A DNA stretch of 64,000 nucleotides from positions 289,736-353,735 of the forward strand of contig UESW01004416.1 in NCBI GenBank assembly GCA_900491605.1, given 5' to 3'. The translations under genes were made by a program, and so were the position numbers. Source of the DNA: Calamus simplicifolius. Lineage: Eukaryota; Streptophyta; Magnoliopsida; Arecales; Arecaceae. The first letter of the stretch is position 1. Each line of letters opens with the position of its first letter. Shown in pieces: positions 1-9,460 of the stretch. The notes beneath the pieces are model-generated. The model was not told where the DNA came from. It saw only the letters and a list, made by a program, of their open reading frames with translations, and did not search any database.

Positions 1-1937
1 TCCCCTACTTTGAAGAGGTCTATCTCTCATATTATGGGTATTCCTGCTCAGTCTGATAGGATATCATATCTGGGGATTCCGATTACTGGGAGACGGCCAC
101 GGTGTTCGGATTTCAGCTGTCTTGTGAGGCGGATCCATGATCGTCTGGACGGCTAGCAGGTTTCTGGTCTTTCTATGATGGCGCAAATTACTCTCATCCG
201 ATCTGTGCTATCTTCGATACCTTGCTATCTCTTATCTAACACTGCCATTCCTCTGGCTTGTTTGCGGAAGATTGAAAGATACTTTCGGGACTTTCTCTAG
301 GCATCGACGCAGGAGGGCCACGGTATTCACCTCTTAAATTGGGACACAGTCTGCGCGTCAACAGTCGAGGGTGGGCTTGGGATCCAGACGCTGTCTGTCA
401 GAAGAGAGGTGCTGTCTGCTAGGCATGCTTCTCGGTTCCTGCTGGATCCGCATTGTTTGTGGAGTTCCTTCATGCGCGCCAAGTATGGTAGCTGGAACTC
501 TTCCACCTCATCTCAATCTAATTGGGGGCACTCCTTTTTTTGGAAAGAGGTATGTCGATATGTTCCGACTATTTTGAACTGAACCTCTTGGATGATTGAT
601 TACGGAACTTCGGTGGATGCCACTCAGGACATATGGATTGCTGAAATTCTCCTGTCTCGTTGGCCGACCTTTATTTGCCTAGACATTCCTTATGGTATGC
701 GTGTTAGTGATCTTATATCTCTGGATGGTTCTGCTTGGTCGTCTACTGGGGTGTCCATGTTTTTCGAGAATGAGCTTTATCGGCGTATCCTTTCTATTCC
801 TCTCTTTCCAGGCGCTGCCACTGACACCAGGGTGTGGAGGCGATATTGCTTGTCTCATGCTCCTATGCAAGACCTCCTATCTATTTTCAGACCCCACCCT
901 CAGGAAGCTATGGATTTGGACTGGATTTGGCATCTGCTTGTTTACCCTAAGTGAGACTTTTCATTTGGAAGCTGGCGAGGGATATTCTTCCTACATGCTC
1001 CCTTCTTTCGCATAGAGAATTGAGTATTCTGCCAACGTGCCCTCTGTGTGGTATGGAGGAGGAAACGACCGATCATGCTATATTCTATTGTGACAGGGCA
1101 ATATATATTTGGCAGTTATCTGGTGCTTGTCCTTGGGTTTACGGTACTATTTTCCAACGTACTTCTTTTCTGAGTCTATTGAAGCAGGGCAGGGGAAGGA
1201 GTACTCACCAGAGAGGTTCATTGTGGGCTTATATTGCATATCAGATCTGGTTGTCCCGGAATCGAATTTTGTTCTCGGACATGGTTCTTTCTCCTAGCAG
1301 GATTCTCAGGGCGGCTGTCTTCCTTCATGTTGAGTACACTTTCCATCACGGTGTTTTGGATTTTGCGAACCTTGGCCTCTGGGACTCCCCTGCTGTTGCG
1401 GCAGCGAACCGGTGTACGGTTTTTATATCTTGGGAGCTCCCTCCTCCAGGGTTTGTTAAAATAAATTTTGATGGAAATGTCAGTGGCAGAAGCGCTGGAT
1501 CGGCTTATGTTATTCGTGATGCGGATGGGATGATGTTGGCGGCAGGGGGGTTTGGTTTGCTTGATTCCTCTGTGCCTCTGACTGAGTTGTATGTGGCATG
1601 GGCGGGTTTATTCTATGCTATTCGGATCCTAGGCGCCCGCAGACTTATCATTGAAGGTGATTATATTATTGTGATTCGCTGGATCAGGTAGGAGCTCAGC
1701 TTCCATTTGCCAGCTATCCCTTTATTGACTGATATCCGCTCTATGATTTTGGAAGCTCCTAATATCCATATTCGCCACATCTATCGTGAAGCCAATGCAG
1801 TTGCTGACTGGATTGCTTCCAGGATGGCCTCTCATTCTGGTATTTGGAGATGGAGTCAGGGTGACCCTTGCCCTCTAATTATCTCACATTTATTGTATTC
1901 TGATACATCGGGACTGACCCTATCTAAAGTGGTGTAA
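1..1937 (+). pseudogene. LINE ORF2 3' part: reverse transcriptase end, zf-RVT, RNase H (broken)
   Basis: This is the C-terminal part of a plant L1-type LINE ORF2. The translation shows the RT tail (YLGIPITGR, then MMAQITLIRSVLSSIPCYLL), a zf-RVT zinc-binding stretch near 1021-1120 (CPLCGMEEETTDHAIFYC), and an RNase H domain from about 1440 to 1850. In the RNase H domain the acidic residues are in place: NFDG, TELYVAW, EGD and NAVADWI. Stops occur near 154-156, 298-300, 577-579 and 1689-1691 (TAG inside the RNase H), and the frame changes near 950, so it cannot make a full protein. The 5' part lies outside the window. The order RT, zf-RVT, RNase H followed by a poly-A run is typical of plant LINEs. 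The same fold in unlinked host-like genes is annotated as putative ribonuclease H protein, but the tail favours a LINE. Confidence 0.88.
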
Positions 1938-1952
1938 CCACCTGCCTGTACC

Positions 1953-1963
1953 AAAAAAAAAAA
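1953..1963 (+). repeat. Poly-A tail marking the LINE 3' end
   Basis: A run of 11 A follows the LINE ORF stop by about 16 bp. It is directly followed by sequence reading as a different LINE in the opposite direction, so it marks the insertion boundary. Confidence 0.75.
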
Positions 1964-1964
1964 G

Positions 1965-2216
1965 ACCCTTGTGACTTAGATCTTTTGCAATATACCACAA
2001 CTTCATAAGCACCAAGAAATTTTCAACGATAGACCTTCCTTTTATAAATACAAATTCAGACTTATCAATAAGAAGAGGAATGAATTTGCTTGACTTTACT
2101 GTCAGAATCTTGGATATTATCTTGTATAAACTATTCAGAAGACTAATAGGCTGAAGGTCTTTAGCATTAAGGATACCATTCTATTTACGAATGAGGGTCA
2201 CGAAGTAGTTGAATCT
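1965..2216 (-). pseudogene. Older LINE reverse-transcriptase fragment
   Basis: On the minus strand an 84-codon stretch reads as the start of the RT core: YFVTLIRK, then DLQPISLLNSLYKIISKIL, then FIKGRSIVENFL. These match the conserved LINE RT blocks (I-P-K, D-x-RPISL-x-N-x-YKI-x-SK, AFI-x-GR-x-I-x-DN-x-L). One stop (TAG) lies after LIRK. The reading continues up to the poly-A of the plus-strand LINE, so the plus-strand LINE probably inserted into this one. Only about 250 bp remain in view. Confidence 0.82.
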
Positions 2217-3372
2217 TCTCAAGCCTGTTGGGGATCTACTTGATGGATGTGATGGGATTTGTATGGGCTTAGAATTACTATTTGCAATCATAACTTAGAC
2301 GTTGCTACGGTCATGCCTTTCAAGCAAGGTAAAAGTCGTGCCAACGTGACAAATTTAACACAGGGTTTGAGGTTAATTGGTGGCTTGGCTTAGATTGCAT
2401 CAAGTTAGGCTCGATCCAACCATACTGAACTCAAGTCAAGAAATGGAGCTGGAATCTGATGCACCTATTTATATTTGGGTCGTCCTTTTCCCCTTCTAAT
2501 TCCTTCGATCAAATTGGGTTCAGCATAACATGAAGCCCAGTAAATAGGCTTACATTTGATCAGTTAGATTTGTTTCTAAATCCTGTTTTAAAAGTCAGAT
2601 TTCATGCTTTTTATTGTTATTTTTTTATAAAACCTCAAAGCAAGACACTACCATTTGTTTCTGTCCATAAATGATCTGGAATTTTTACATTAATAAAACA
2701 AATCCAATCCATCCATATATTATCCAAATATGATATAGAACTCAAACCCATAACCCGTTTATTTACTAAACCTGACTCGTTATGGTGGAAGATATGTTTA
2801 CCTATTATTTTATTTGATGACGCCAAGTCACCTTCTTCAAGCGTCGGGGAAGACGGACGTCTCGCTCCTAGAAATCCTGCAAGAAAAGTCCCCGGGGACC
2901 GGTGACACCGATGGGACCCTCCGACGATCAAGTTAGTGGCTTGGGTTCAGACAAGGAACCGCTCCAGCGAAGAGAAGCTGAGGCGGTTAGGGTTTTTGCT
3001 GGGAGGAAGAAAGCTCAGAAAAACCAGAGTTCAGATCCCACTTACAGCGTAAGTATGCATCTTTTATACCTGTCCGAATACCATGATACGCGGCCTCGGA
3101 AGATCTCCATCGTACCGTTGCTGGTTGATATGACTGGACTCCATCGCTAGAGGTAGCGAGTCGTATGCTGTAGCGAGGCATGGTGATGCACAGGGACATG
3201 CAACACGCCAAACACCGTTATGAGGCATGGCCCTCCGTAATGGGGCACAATCACGGAAGTACTGAATGGTACGCTGAGGCAAGGCATGGTCATGTGCTGA
3301 AAATCATGTACAAGTGCCGTGCCACCTGATATTTGCTGTTTTCCCTGGCAGTTGAGTCACGTGTTGACCGTT
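2217..3372. other. Unassigned region; GC-rich part from about 2820
   Basis: I see no gene in 2217-2820, which is AT-rich with scattered stops in all frames. From about 2820 to 3372 the sequence becomes GC-rich and includes a stretch with several short open frames near 2900-3050 ending at a possible donor site (GTAAGTATG). It runs without a visible boundary into the 87-bp repeat array and may be the leader or LTR of a larger GC-rich retroelement. That identity is only a guess. Confidence 0.4.
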
Positions 3373-3773
3373 GATGACCCCACCCCCCGACCCCGAGGGG
3401 ATGCCGGGGGTGGGGAATGACGGTGCACCCCGGGACCGGTGGGGGTCTCGGGGTTAAGAAATGATGACCCCCCCGACCCCGAGGGGGTGCCGGGGGTGGG
3501 GGAATGACGATGTACCCCGAGACCGGTGGGGGTCTCGGGGTTAAGAAATGATGACCCCCCCGACCCCGAGGGGGTGTCGGGGGTGGGGGAATGACGATGT
3601 ACCCCGAGACCGGTGGGGGTCTCGGGGTTAAGAAATGATGACCCCCCCCGACCCCGAGGGGGTGCCGGGGGTGGGGGAATGACGATGTACCCCGAGACCG
3701 GTGGGGATCTCGGGGTTAAGAAATGATGACCCCCCCCGACCCTGAGGGGGTGTCGGGGGTGGGGGAATGACGA
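3373..3773. repeat. GC-rich minisatellite, left part (87-88 bp unit)
   Basis: About 4.6 copies of an 87-88 bp unit. The recurring word ATGATGACCCC starts near 3373, 3461, 3548, 3635 and 3723. Each unit carries CCGACCCCGAGGGGGTG and CCGAGACCGGTGGGGGTC blocks, both rich in short inverted repeats. The array is cut at 3773 by Copia-1 and resumes at 9159. Confidence 0.93.
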
Positions 3774-4547
3774 TGTGAGGATTTAATTCTTGATGAACTG
3801 GGATTCTCCGTTAAATAAGAACCAAATCCTATTTCCTCTTTCCTATAATTAATTCCAATGCTTCCGTTTCCGTTGAAATTAATTCCTCCTTCATGTAATT
3901 AATTCCAACGCGTCTTCTTTCCGCTTCCGTCCCAGCCGCTACTGTCCACGTCTTCTTTCCGCTGCGCGTTGGGATGAAGTCACGTTCACCGTGAAGCCTT
4001 CACCACGCGACGCCTTCACGCTACCGGGAGACACCGTGAAGCCTCAAGCAACGTGAGACTTCCTCTTCCGTAACAGCGTTCACTCGGATGCCCCCAGCGC
4101 CTTCACGCATTGACTCGCTGGCAACTCACGTCGTGCGTTGATCTCCTGTACGAGGCTTCCTTCCTTCACGCTCACAGAACATGGAAGCCTGTGCGGTGAG
4201 CATGGAATACTCGACGAAGCCAATGGAAACCTGGGAGAAGATGAAGAGAGGGGGAGGAGGAGAAAGAGAAGACGGCTGCCGCCTTGTGATGAGAGAAAAA
4301 ATTTCTGGGAGAAAAGAATCTGTTCTCTATTCCATCCAAACCCTAGAGACTAGAGTTTAAATACATCCACGAAGTGGGCCAGGCCCAGACTCAACAAAAA
4401 ACTCCCATGGACTAAACCAATGAGATTAAACTAATCCCCAAGCCCGTGTACACCCGTGACTTGATTTAATCTCAACCCTTGGACTCAAACCCAGCCCAAT
4501 ACAAGTTAGCCCACCTGGGCCTTGATAGCACCACACCAGGCCCAACA
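3774..4547 (-). repeat. Copia-1 3' LTR (774 bp)
   Basis: Starts TGTGAGG and ends CCCAACA on the plus strand. The outer 242 bp in element sense (4547 down to 4306) are identical to the other LTR. Beyond that, about 3812-4240 is unlike the other LTR, and the last 40 bp are similar again. A TATA-like TATTTAAAC (minus strand, near 4358) lies in the identical block. The LTR is 337 bp longer than its partner. Confidence 0.9.
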
Positions 4548-4565
4548 ATCTCCACCTTGGTGCTT

Positions 4566-7500
4566 TCAAGGCCTCAGCACGTCCACTGTGTCCATCAGCT
4601 TTAACAACGAAATACACTTTTGAAAACTGTCCCGTGGAAGAACCTTAGTCAGTGCATCTGCTGGATTTTCTTTGGTGTATACCTTCACCAGCTCCACCTC
4701 ACCATCTTCCACCAGCTCTCTGATCCTGTGGTATCTGAGGTCAATGTGCTTCGTCCTGGCATGATAGACTGCATTCTGCGCAAGCATCAGAGCACTCTGG
4801 CTGTCACTATGCACCTGGACAACCTTCTGATCAAGTCCCATCTCCAGCATCAAGCCCTTCAGCCAAAGAGCTTCCTTTGCTGCCTCTGTGATACCTATGT
4901 ATTCTGCCTCCGTGGTAGATAAGGCTGTGATGGGCTGCAGACATGATCTCCACGATACTGGACCACCAAACAGGCTGAACACAAAGCCTGTTGTGGATCT
5001 CCTAGTGTCCACATCTCCACCAAAGTCTGCATCCACATACCCATATAACTGCCCACGAGCCTCCTTGGATAAGTTGGATCTCTCAGCATCTTCTTGCTGT
5101 CCATAGCAAATACCAACCCCAACTGTACCTACCAAGTACCTGAAGATTCCCTTCAGTGCTCGCCAGTGCTCCCTACCAGGCTGCGCCATGAACCTGCTCA
5201 CCTGGCTCACTGCATGGGCTATGTCTGGCCTACAACATACCATGGCATACATAAGGCTCCCAACACCAGAAGCATATGGTACCTTCTCCATCTCCTGAGC
5301 CTCCACCTCAGTCTGTGGTGACATGGTCTTCGATAAGGAAAAATGTGCTGCCAAAGGTAGTGCTGTCGGTTTGGCATCCTTCATCCCATATCGCTCCAGA
5401 ATCTTTTTAATGTAGCCACCCTGACTCAGATGCAGCACACCTTTGGATCTATCTCTGATGATTTCCATCCCTAGGATCTTCCTGGCTGGCCCCAGATCCT
5501 TCATCTCAAACTCCCGAGACAAAGCTATCTTCAGTTCCTGTACAGCCTTCTCACTCTTGCATGCTATCAGCATGTCATCTACATACAAGAGTAAGTACAT
5601 CCTAGACCCATCATCCAGAGATTTAACATACACACAAGAATCATACTCACACCTGGAAAGTCCAATGCTCCTAACATAAGTGTCAAATCTCTTGTACCAC
5701 TGCCTCGGCGACTGCTTCAGCCCATACAGAGATTTCTTCAGCAAACAGACTTTCCCATCTGATCTTGGTTCTCTAAACCCTGGTGGCTGCTCCATGTAGA
5801 TGCTCTCCTCCAAATGACCATGGAGGAATGCTGTCTTCACATCCATCTGCTCCAGCTCCAAGTCCTGAGCTGCTACAATACTCAATAATAGTCTGATGGA
5901 AGTGTGCCTGACAACTGGAGAAAATATCTCACCATAATCGATGCCTTCTTTCTGAGAGTATCCTTTGGCCACTAGTCTTGCCTTATACCTGATACCCTCT
6001 TGTTCTGAAGCTCCTTCCTTGCGCTGATAAACCCATTTACAACCAATGGGTTTCTTTCCTTGTGGCAGCTGGACCACCTGCCACGTATTATTGCTGTGAA
6101 GAGACTGCATTTCCTCTGCCATAGCATGGATCCACCTATCTCTATCCTGACTTTCCATAGCCTCCTCATAGGTGAAAGGGTCTCCATTCGCTGTCACCAG
6201 GGCATATGACAACGAATCCTCAAAGCCGTATCGAACTGGTGGTCGCACGTTCCTCCTGGGCCTTTGCTGTGCGATCCCAGTATCAGTCCCCTGTCCAGCT
6301 GCATCCTGCTGAACTCCCTGGCTTCTACCCCCTCTGTCAGTCCTCTCCACCTGAATCTCAAATCCTCCTGGTCCACTAGCAAATGGCACAACTGTATAGG
6401 AGGTTGTCTGACTAGTGTTACCGTGTTCTACCTCCTGTAGTCCCTGCTGTGCATCCATGCCACTTCTGTTCTGGAGGATTGAGCTCTCATCAAAGGTTAC
6501 ATCTCTGCTGATGACAACCTTCTTCTCCAAGGGGTCCCATAGCCGATACCCCTTGACTCCTCGCGGGTAGCCTAGGAACACCATCTTCTTAGACCTGGCA
6601 TCCAACTTACTCCGCTCCCCAGCTCCAACATGCACATATGCTGTGCATCCAAACACCCTTAGATGGTTTAGGCTTGTCTTCCTTCCAGACCATATCTCCT
6701 CTGGAATGTCTCCATCTAACCTGGTGTGCGGTGACCGATTGACCAAGTAGCTAGCTGCATCTACTGCGTCAACCCAGAACATCTTTGGAAGCCCTGCCTG
6801 CAGCCTTAAGCATCTTGCCTTTTCCAATAGTGTTCTGTTCATCCTCTCAGCCACCCCATTCTGTTGAGGAGTTCCCATCACCGAGAAGTGCCTTCTGATG
6901 CCCCACTCCTCACAAAAAATCTGGAACTCCCTGCTGGTGTATTCCCCGCCATTATCAGACCTCAGACACTTCACACTTTTACCCTGCTCCTTCTCCACCT
7001 CAGCCTTCCAGATTTTGAACTTGGTGAAGACCTCTGATTTCTCCTTCATAAAGTAGATCCACAGCTTCCTTGAGAAATCATCTATCAGGGTCATAAAGTA
7101 TCTGGCCCCATTCCTTGCAGAAACTGGGGCTGGTCCCCAGACATCTGTGTGTACTAACTCCAGGGGTTCAGCACTCCTAGCTGTGCTGACTGAGAACTGT
7201 ACTCTCCTCTGCTTTCCCATCTGACAAGGCTCACAGATCTCCATATCTCCGCTACTCAAGTCTGGAAGCAGACCTCTCTTGCTCAGTTCTTTCATCCCCT
7301 TGTCTCCCATGTGGCCCAGGCGGTAATGCCACATCCTGTACACATCCCGGGGATCTTGCTCCACAGCTGCCACCTCAGATTTCACAGTCATCACAGAGCC
7401 CTCCATCTTGTATAGATTATTTTCCAGCCTCCTCCCTCTCATCACCACCATGGCTCCATTGGAGATGTTCAGAACTCCACTCCTGGCACGACTGCTGAAG

Positions 7501-8591
7501 CTGTATCCAGTCCGCTCCAAGTACCCCAGTGATACCAGATTCTTCTTGAGTTCTGGAACATGCTTCACACTGGTAAGAGTGCGCACCATACCATCAAACA
7601 TCCTCACCCTCACTGTGCCAATACCTGCCACCTTGCAAGGGTGATTATCTCCAAGAGTCACATTCCCCTCCTCAACCTCTGTGTAAGTACTGAACCACGA
7701 CCGGTTGGGAGTGTAATGATGAGAACAGGCTGAATCCAAGGTCCACATCTCTGTGCTGTGCCTGTGATCATCTGATACAACCAAGAGATCATCCTCCACC
7801 TCCTGATCTGCAACTGTACTCACAGACTCAGATCCTCCTTTTTCTCCCTTCTGATTTTTCCACTTAGGACAATTCTTCTTAAAATGTCCTACCTCTCCAC
7901 ACTTATAGCACTTCAGCTCTCTCTTGCCTTTCCTGGACTTTGATCGTCCTCCAGACTTACTTCTGTCCCTGCCCCTACCTCTGCCTGTCCTTTCCCCAAC
8001 TGATAGACCCTCCTGGGGAACAGCTTCCTTGGTCATCTTCTCCCTCTGCTCATTCGTCCGAAGCACCGAGACAATATCTTCATAAATTAATGTCTCCTTC
8101 CCATAGAGCAGTGTTGTGACCAATGAGTCATAAGACGTGGGCATTGAACATAAAAGCAGAAGTGCTTTATCTTCTTCCTCCATCTTGACCCCAACATTCA
8201 GAAGTTCATTGCTCATCTGGTCGAATATCTGGATGTGACCCAGCACATCTCCACCTTCTGACATCCGAAGGCTGTAGAGGCGCTTCTTCAACATCAACTT
8301 GTTGCACATATTCTTTCCCATATAGAGGGTGTGCAACTTCGTCCAGAGTCCCTTCGGGGTCTTCTCCTCCAGCACTGAATAGAGGACTGAATCCGCCAGA
8401 CAGCCCCTGATCATTGAACATGTCTTCTTCTCCAATGAAATCCACTGCTTGTCTGTCATCCCATCTGGCCTTTCCTCCAAAGCCAAATCTAAACCCTGCT
8501 GCACAAGGAGGTCCTCTACCCGGACTTTCCACATGGAGAAACTTCCCTTCCCATCAAACTTCTCAACCTCTATTTTTATGCTACTCCCCAT
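4566..8591 (-). CDS. Copia-1 gag-pol polyprotein, intact frame
   Basis: One uninterrupted frame of 1341 residues from MGSSIKIEVEKF (an in-frame ATG 21 bases upstream at 8612 would give 1348; residues below use that longer form). Domains in order: UBN2-type gag, residues 15-200; basic stretch then CCHC zinc knuckle C235-C238-H243-C248; aspartic protease with LDSACSHH (D293, with an unusual DSA in place of DSG/DTG); integrase zinc-binding H429, H434, C460, C463; integrase core D490, D553, E589 with exact 35-residue spacing; reverse transcriptase about 840-1080 with YVDD at 1010-1013; RNase H about 1190-1315 with D1194, TTEAEY and HSD (D1270). Every catalytic position is present and there is no stop, so the protein could be functional. 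The family makes the element's capsid and its copying and integration enzymes in one chain. Confidence 0.95.
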   Translation of the reverse strand: MGSSIKIEVEKFDGKGSFSMWKVRVEDLLVQQGLDLALEERPDGMTDKQWISLEKKTCSMIRGCLADSVLYSVLEEKTPKGLWTKLHTLYMGKNMCNKLMLKKRLYSLRMSEGGDVLGHIQIFDQMSNELLNVGVKMEEEDKALLLLCSMPTSYDSLVTTLLYGKETLIYEDIVSVLRTNEQREKMTKEAVPQEGLSVGERTGRGRGRDRSKSGGRSKSRKGKRELKCYKCGEVGHFKKNCPKWKNQKGEKGGSESVSTVADQEVEDDLLVVSDDHRHSTEMWTLDSACSHHYTPNRSWFSTYTEVEEGNVTLGDNHPCKVAGIGTVRVRMFDGMVRTLTSVKHVPELKKNLVSLGYLERTGYSFSSRARSGVLNISNGAMVVMRGRRLENNLYKMEGSVMTVKSEVAAVEQDPRDVYRMWHYRLGHMGDKGMKELSKRGLLPDLSSGDMEICEPCQMGKQRRVQFSVSTARSAEPLELVHTDVWGPAPVSARNGARYFMTLIDDFSRKLWIYFMKEKSEVFTKFKIWKAEVEKEQGKSVKCLRSDNGGEYTSREFQIFCEEWGIRRHFSVMGTPQQNGVAERMNRTLLEKARCLRLQAGLPKMFWVDAVDAASYLVNRSPHTRLDGDIPEEIWSGRKTSLNHLRVFGCTAYVHVGAGERSKLDARSKKMVFLGYPRGVKGYRLWDPLEKKVVISRDVTFDESSILQNRSGMDAQQGLQEVEHGNTSQTTSYTVVPFASGPGGFEIQVERTDRGGRSQGVQQDAAGQGTDTGIAQQRPRRNVRPPVRYGFEDSLSYALVTANGDPFTYEEAMESQDRDRWIHAMAEEMQSLHSNNTWQVVQLPQGKKPIGCKWVYQRKEGASEQEGIRYKARLVAKGYSQKEGIDYGEIFSPVVRHTSIRLLLSIVAAQDLELEQMDVKTAFLHGHLEESIYMEQPPGFREPRSDGKVCLLKKSLYGLKQSPRQWYKRFDTYVRSIGLSRCEYDSCVYVKSLDDGSRMYLLLYVDDMLIACKSEKAVQELKIALSREFEMKDLGPARKILGMEIIRDRSKGVLHLSQGGYIKKILERYGMKDAKPTALPLAAHFSLSKTMSPQTEVEAQEMEKVPYASGVGSLMYAMVCCRPDIAHAVSQVSRFMAQPGREHWRALKGIFRYLVGTVGVGICYGQQEDAERSNLSKEARGQLYGYVDADFGGDVDTRRSTTGFVFSLFGGPVSWRSCLQPITALSTTEAEYIGITEAAKEALWLKGLMLEMGLDQKVVQVHSDSQSALMLAQNAVYHARTKHIDLRYHRIRELVEDGEVELVKVYTKENPADALTKVLPRDSFQKCISLLKLMDTVDVLRP

Positions 8592-8721
8592 GGCCAATTT
8601 CAAAAATAGCACAAAAATAAATTTTATAAAATAGAGAAGTACCTTGACGAGATTCTGTTGAAATTATTTCAACTCCTTGAAGGCCTCCAGATTACTCCTT
8701 GAACCAGGCTCTGATACCACT

Positions 8722-9158
8722 TGTTAGGGTTTAACCTTGATGAACTGGGATTCCCGAATAAGAACAAGTGAAAAAAATGAAGTTTTTTCCTTTTGAAGCA
8801 AGCAAGGATTCCCCGTTCAAAAGAAGAAAGATTCCTAAGGTTTAACTTCTGAAAAGGAGAGAAGATGGGGAGGAGAAAGAAAGGGCTGCCGCCCTATGAT
8901 GAGAGAAGGGAATTTTTGGGAGAAAAGAATCTGTTCTCTATTCCATCCAAACCCTAGAGACTAGAGTTTAAATACATCCACGAAGTGGGCCAGGCCCAGA
9001 CTCAACAAAAAACTCCCATGGACTAAACCAATGAGATTAAACTAATCCCCAAGCCCGTGTACACCCGTGACTTGATTTAATCTCAACCCTTGGACTCAAA
9101 CCCAGCCCAATACAAGTTAGCCCACCTGGGCCTTGATAGCACCACACCAGGCCCAACA
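8722..9158 (-). repeat. Copia-1 5' LTR (437 bp)
   Basis: Starts TGTTAGGG and ends CCCAACA on the plus strand, directly beside the primer-binding site. Positions 8917-9158 match 4306-4547 base for base, while about 8765-8880 has its own sequence absent from the other LTR. It is the promoter-side LTR of the element. Confidence 0.92.
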
Positions 9159-9460
9159 GACGATGTACCCCGAGACCGGTGGGGGTCTCGAGGTTAAGAA
9201 ATGATGACCCCCTCCGACCCCGAGGGGGTGCCGGGGGGGGGAATGACGATGTACCCCGAGACCGGTGGGGGTCTCGGGGTTAAGAAATGATGACCCCCCC
9301 GACCCCGAGGGGGTGTCGGGGGTGGGGGAATGACGATGTACCCCGAGACCGGTGGGGGTCTCGGGGTTAAGAAATGATGACCCCCGATCCCGAGGGGGCG
9401 CCGGGGGTGGAGGAATGACGATGTACCCCGAGACCGGTGGGGGTCTCGGGGTTAAAAAAT
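9159..9460. repeat. GC-rich minisatellite, right part (87-88 bp unit)
   Basis: About 3.5 further copies of the same unit found at 3373-3773, in the same orientation and starting mid-unit where the left part stopped. The array ends near 9460, where the sequence turns into single-copy DNA. Confidence 0.93.

Larger units (their letters stand above)
3774..9158 (-). mobile_element. Copia-1: complete Copia LTR retrotransposon
   Basis: A complete element on the minus strand, bounded by TG...CA LTR ends (3774-4547 and 8722-9158) and by identical 5-bp target-site duplications GACGA at 3769-3773 and 9159-9163. It lies inside the 87-bp array. Internal parts in element order: primer-binding site next to the 5' LTR (TGGTATCAGAGCC, plus-strand 8708-8720, the usual initiator-Met tRNA site), an unbroken gag-pol frame (8591 to 4566), and a purine tract (plus-strand ATCTCCACCTTGG, 4548-4560) beside the 3' LTR. 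Order PR-INT-RT-RH places it in Copia. The sequence resembles the Tork/TNT1 type, but I did not test the lineage. Confidence 0.95.
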
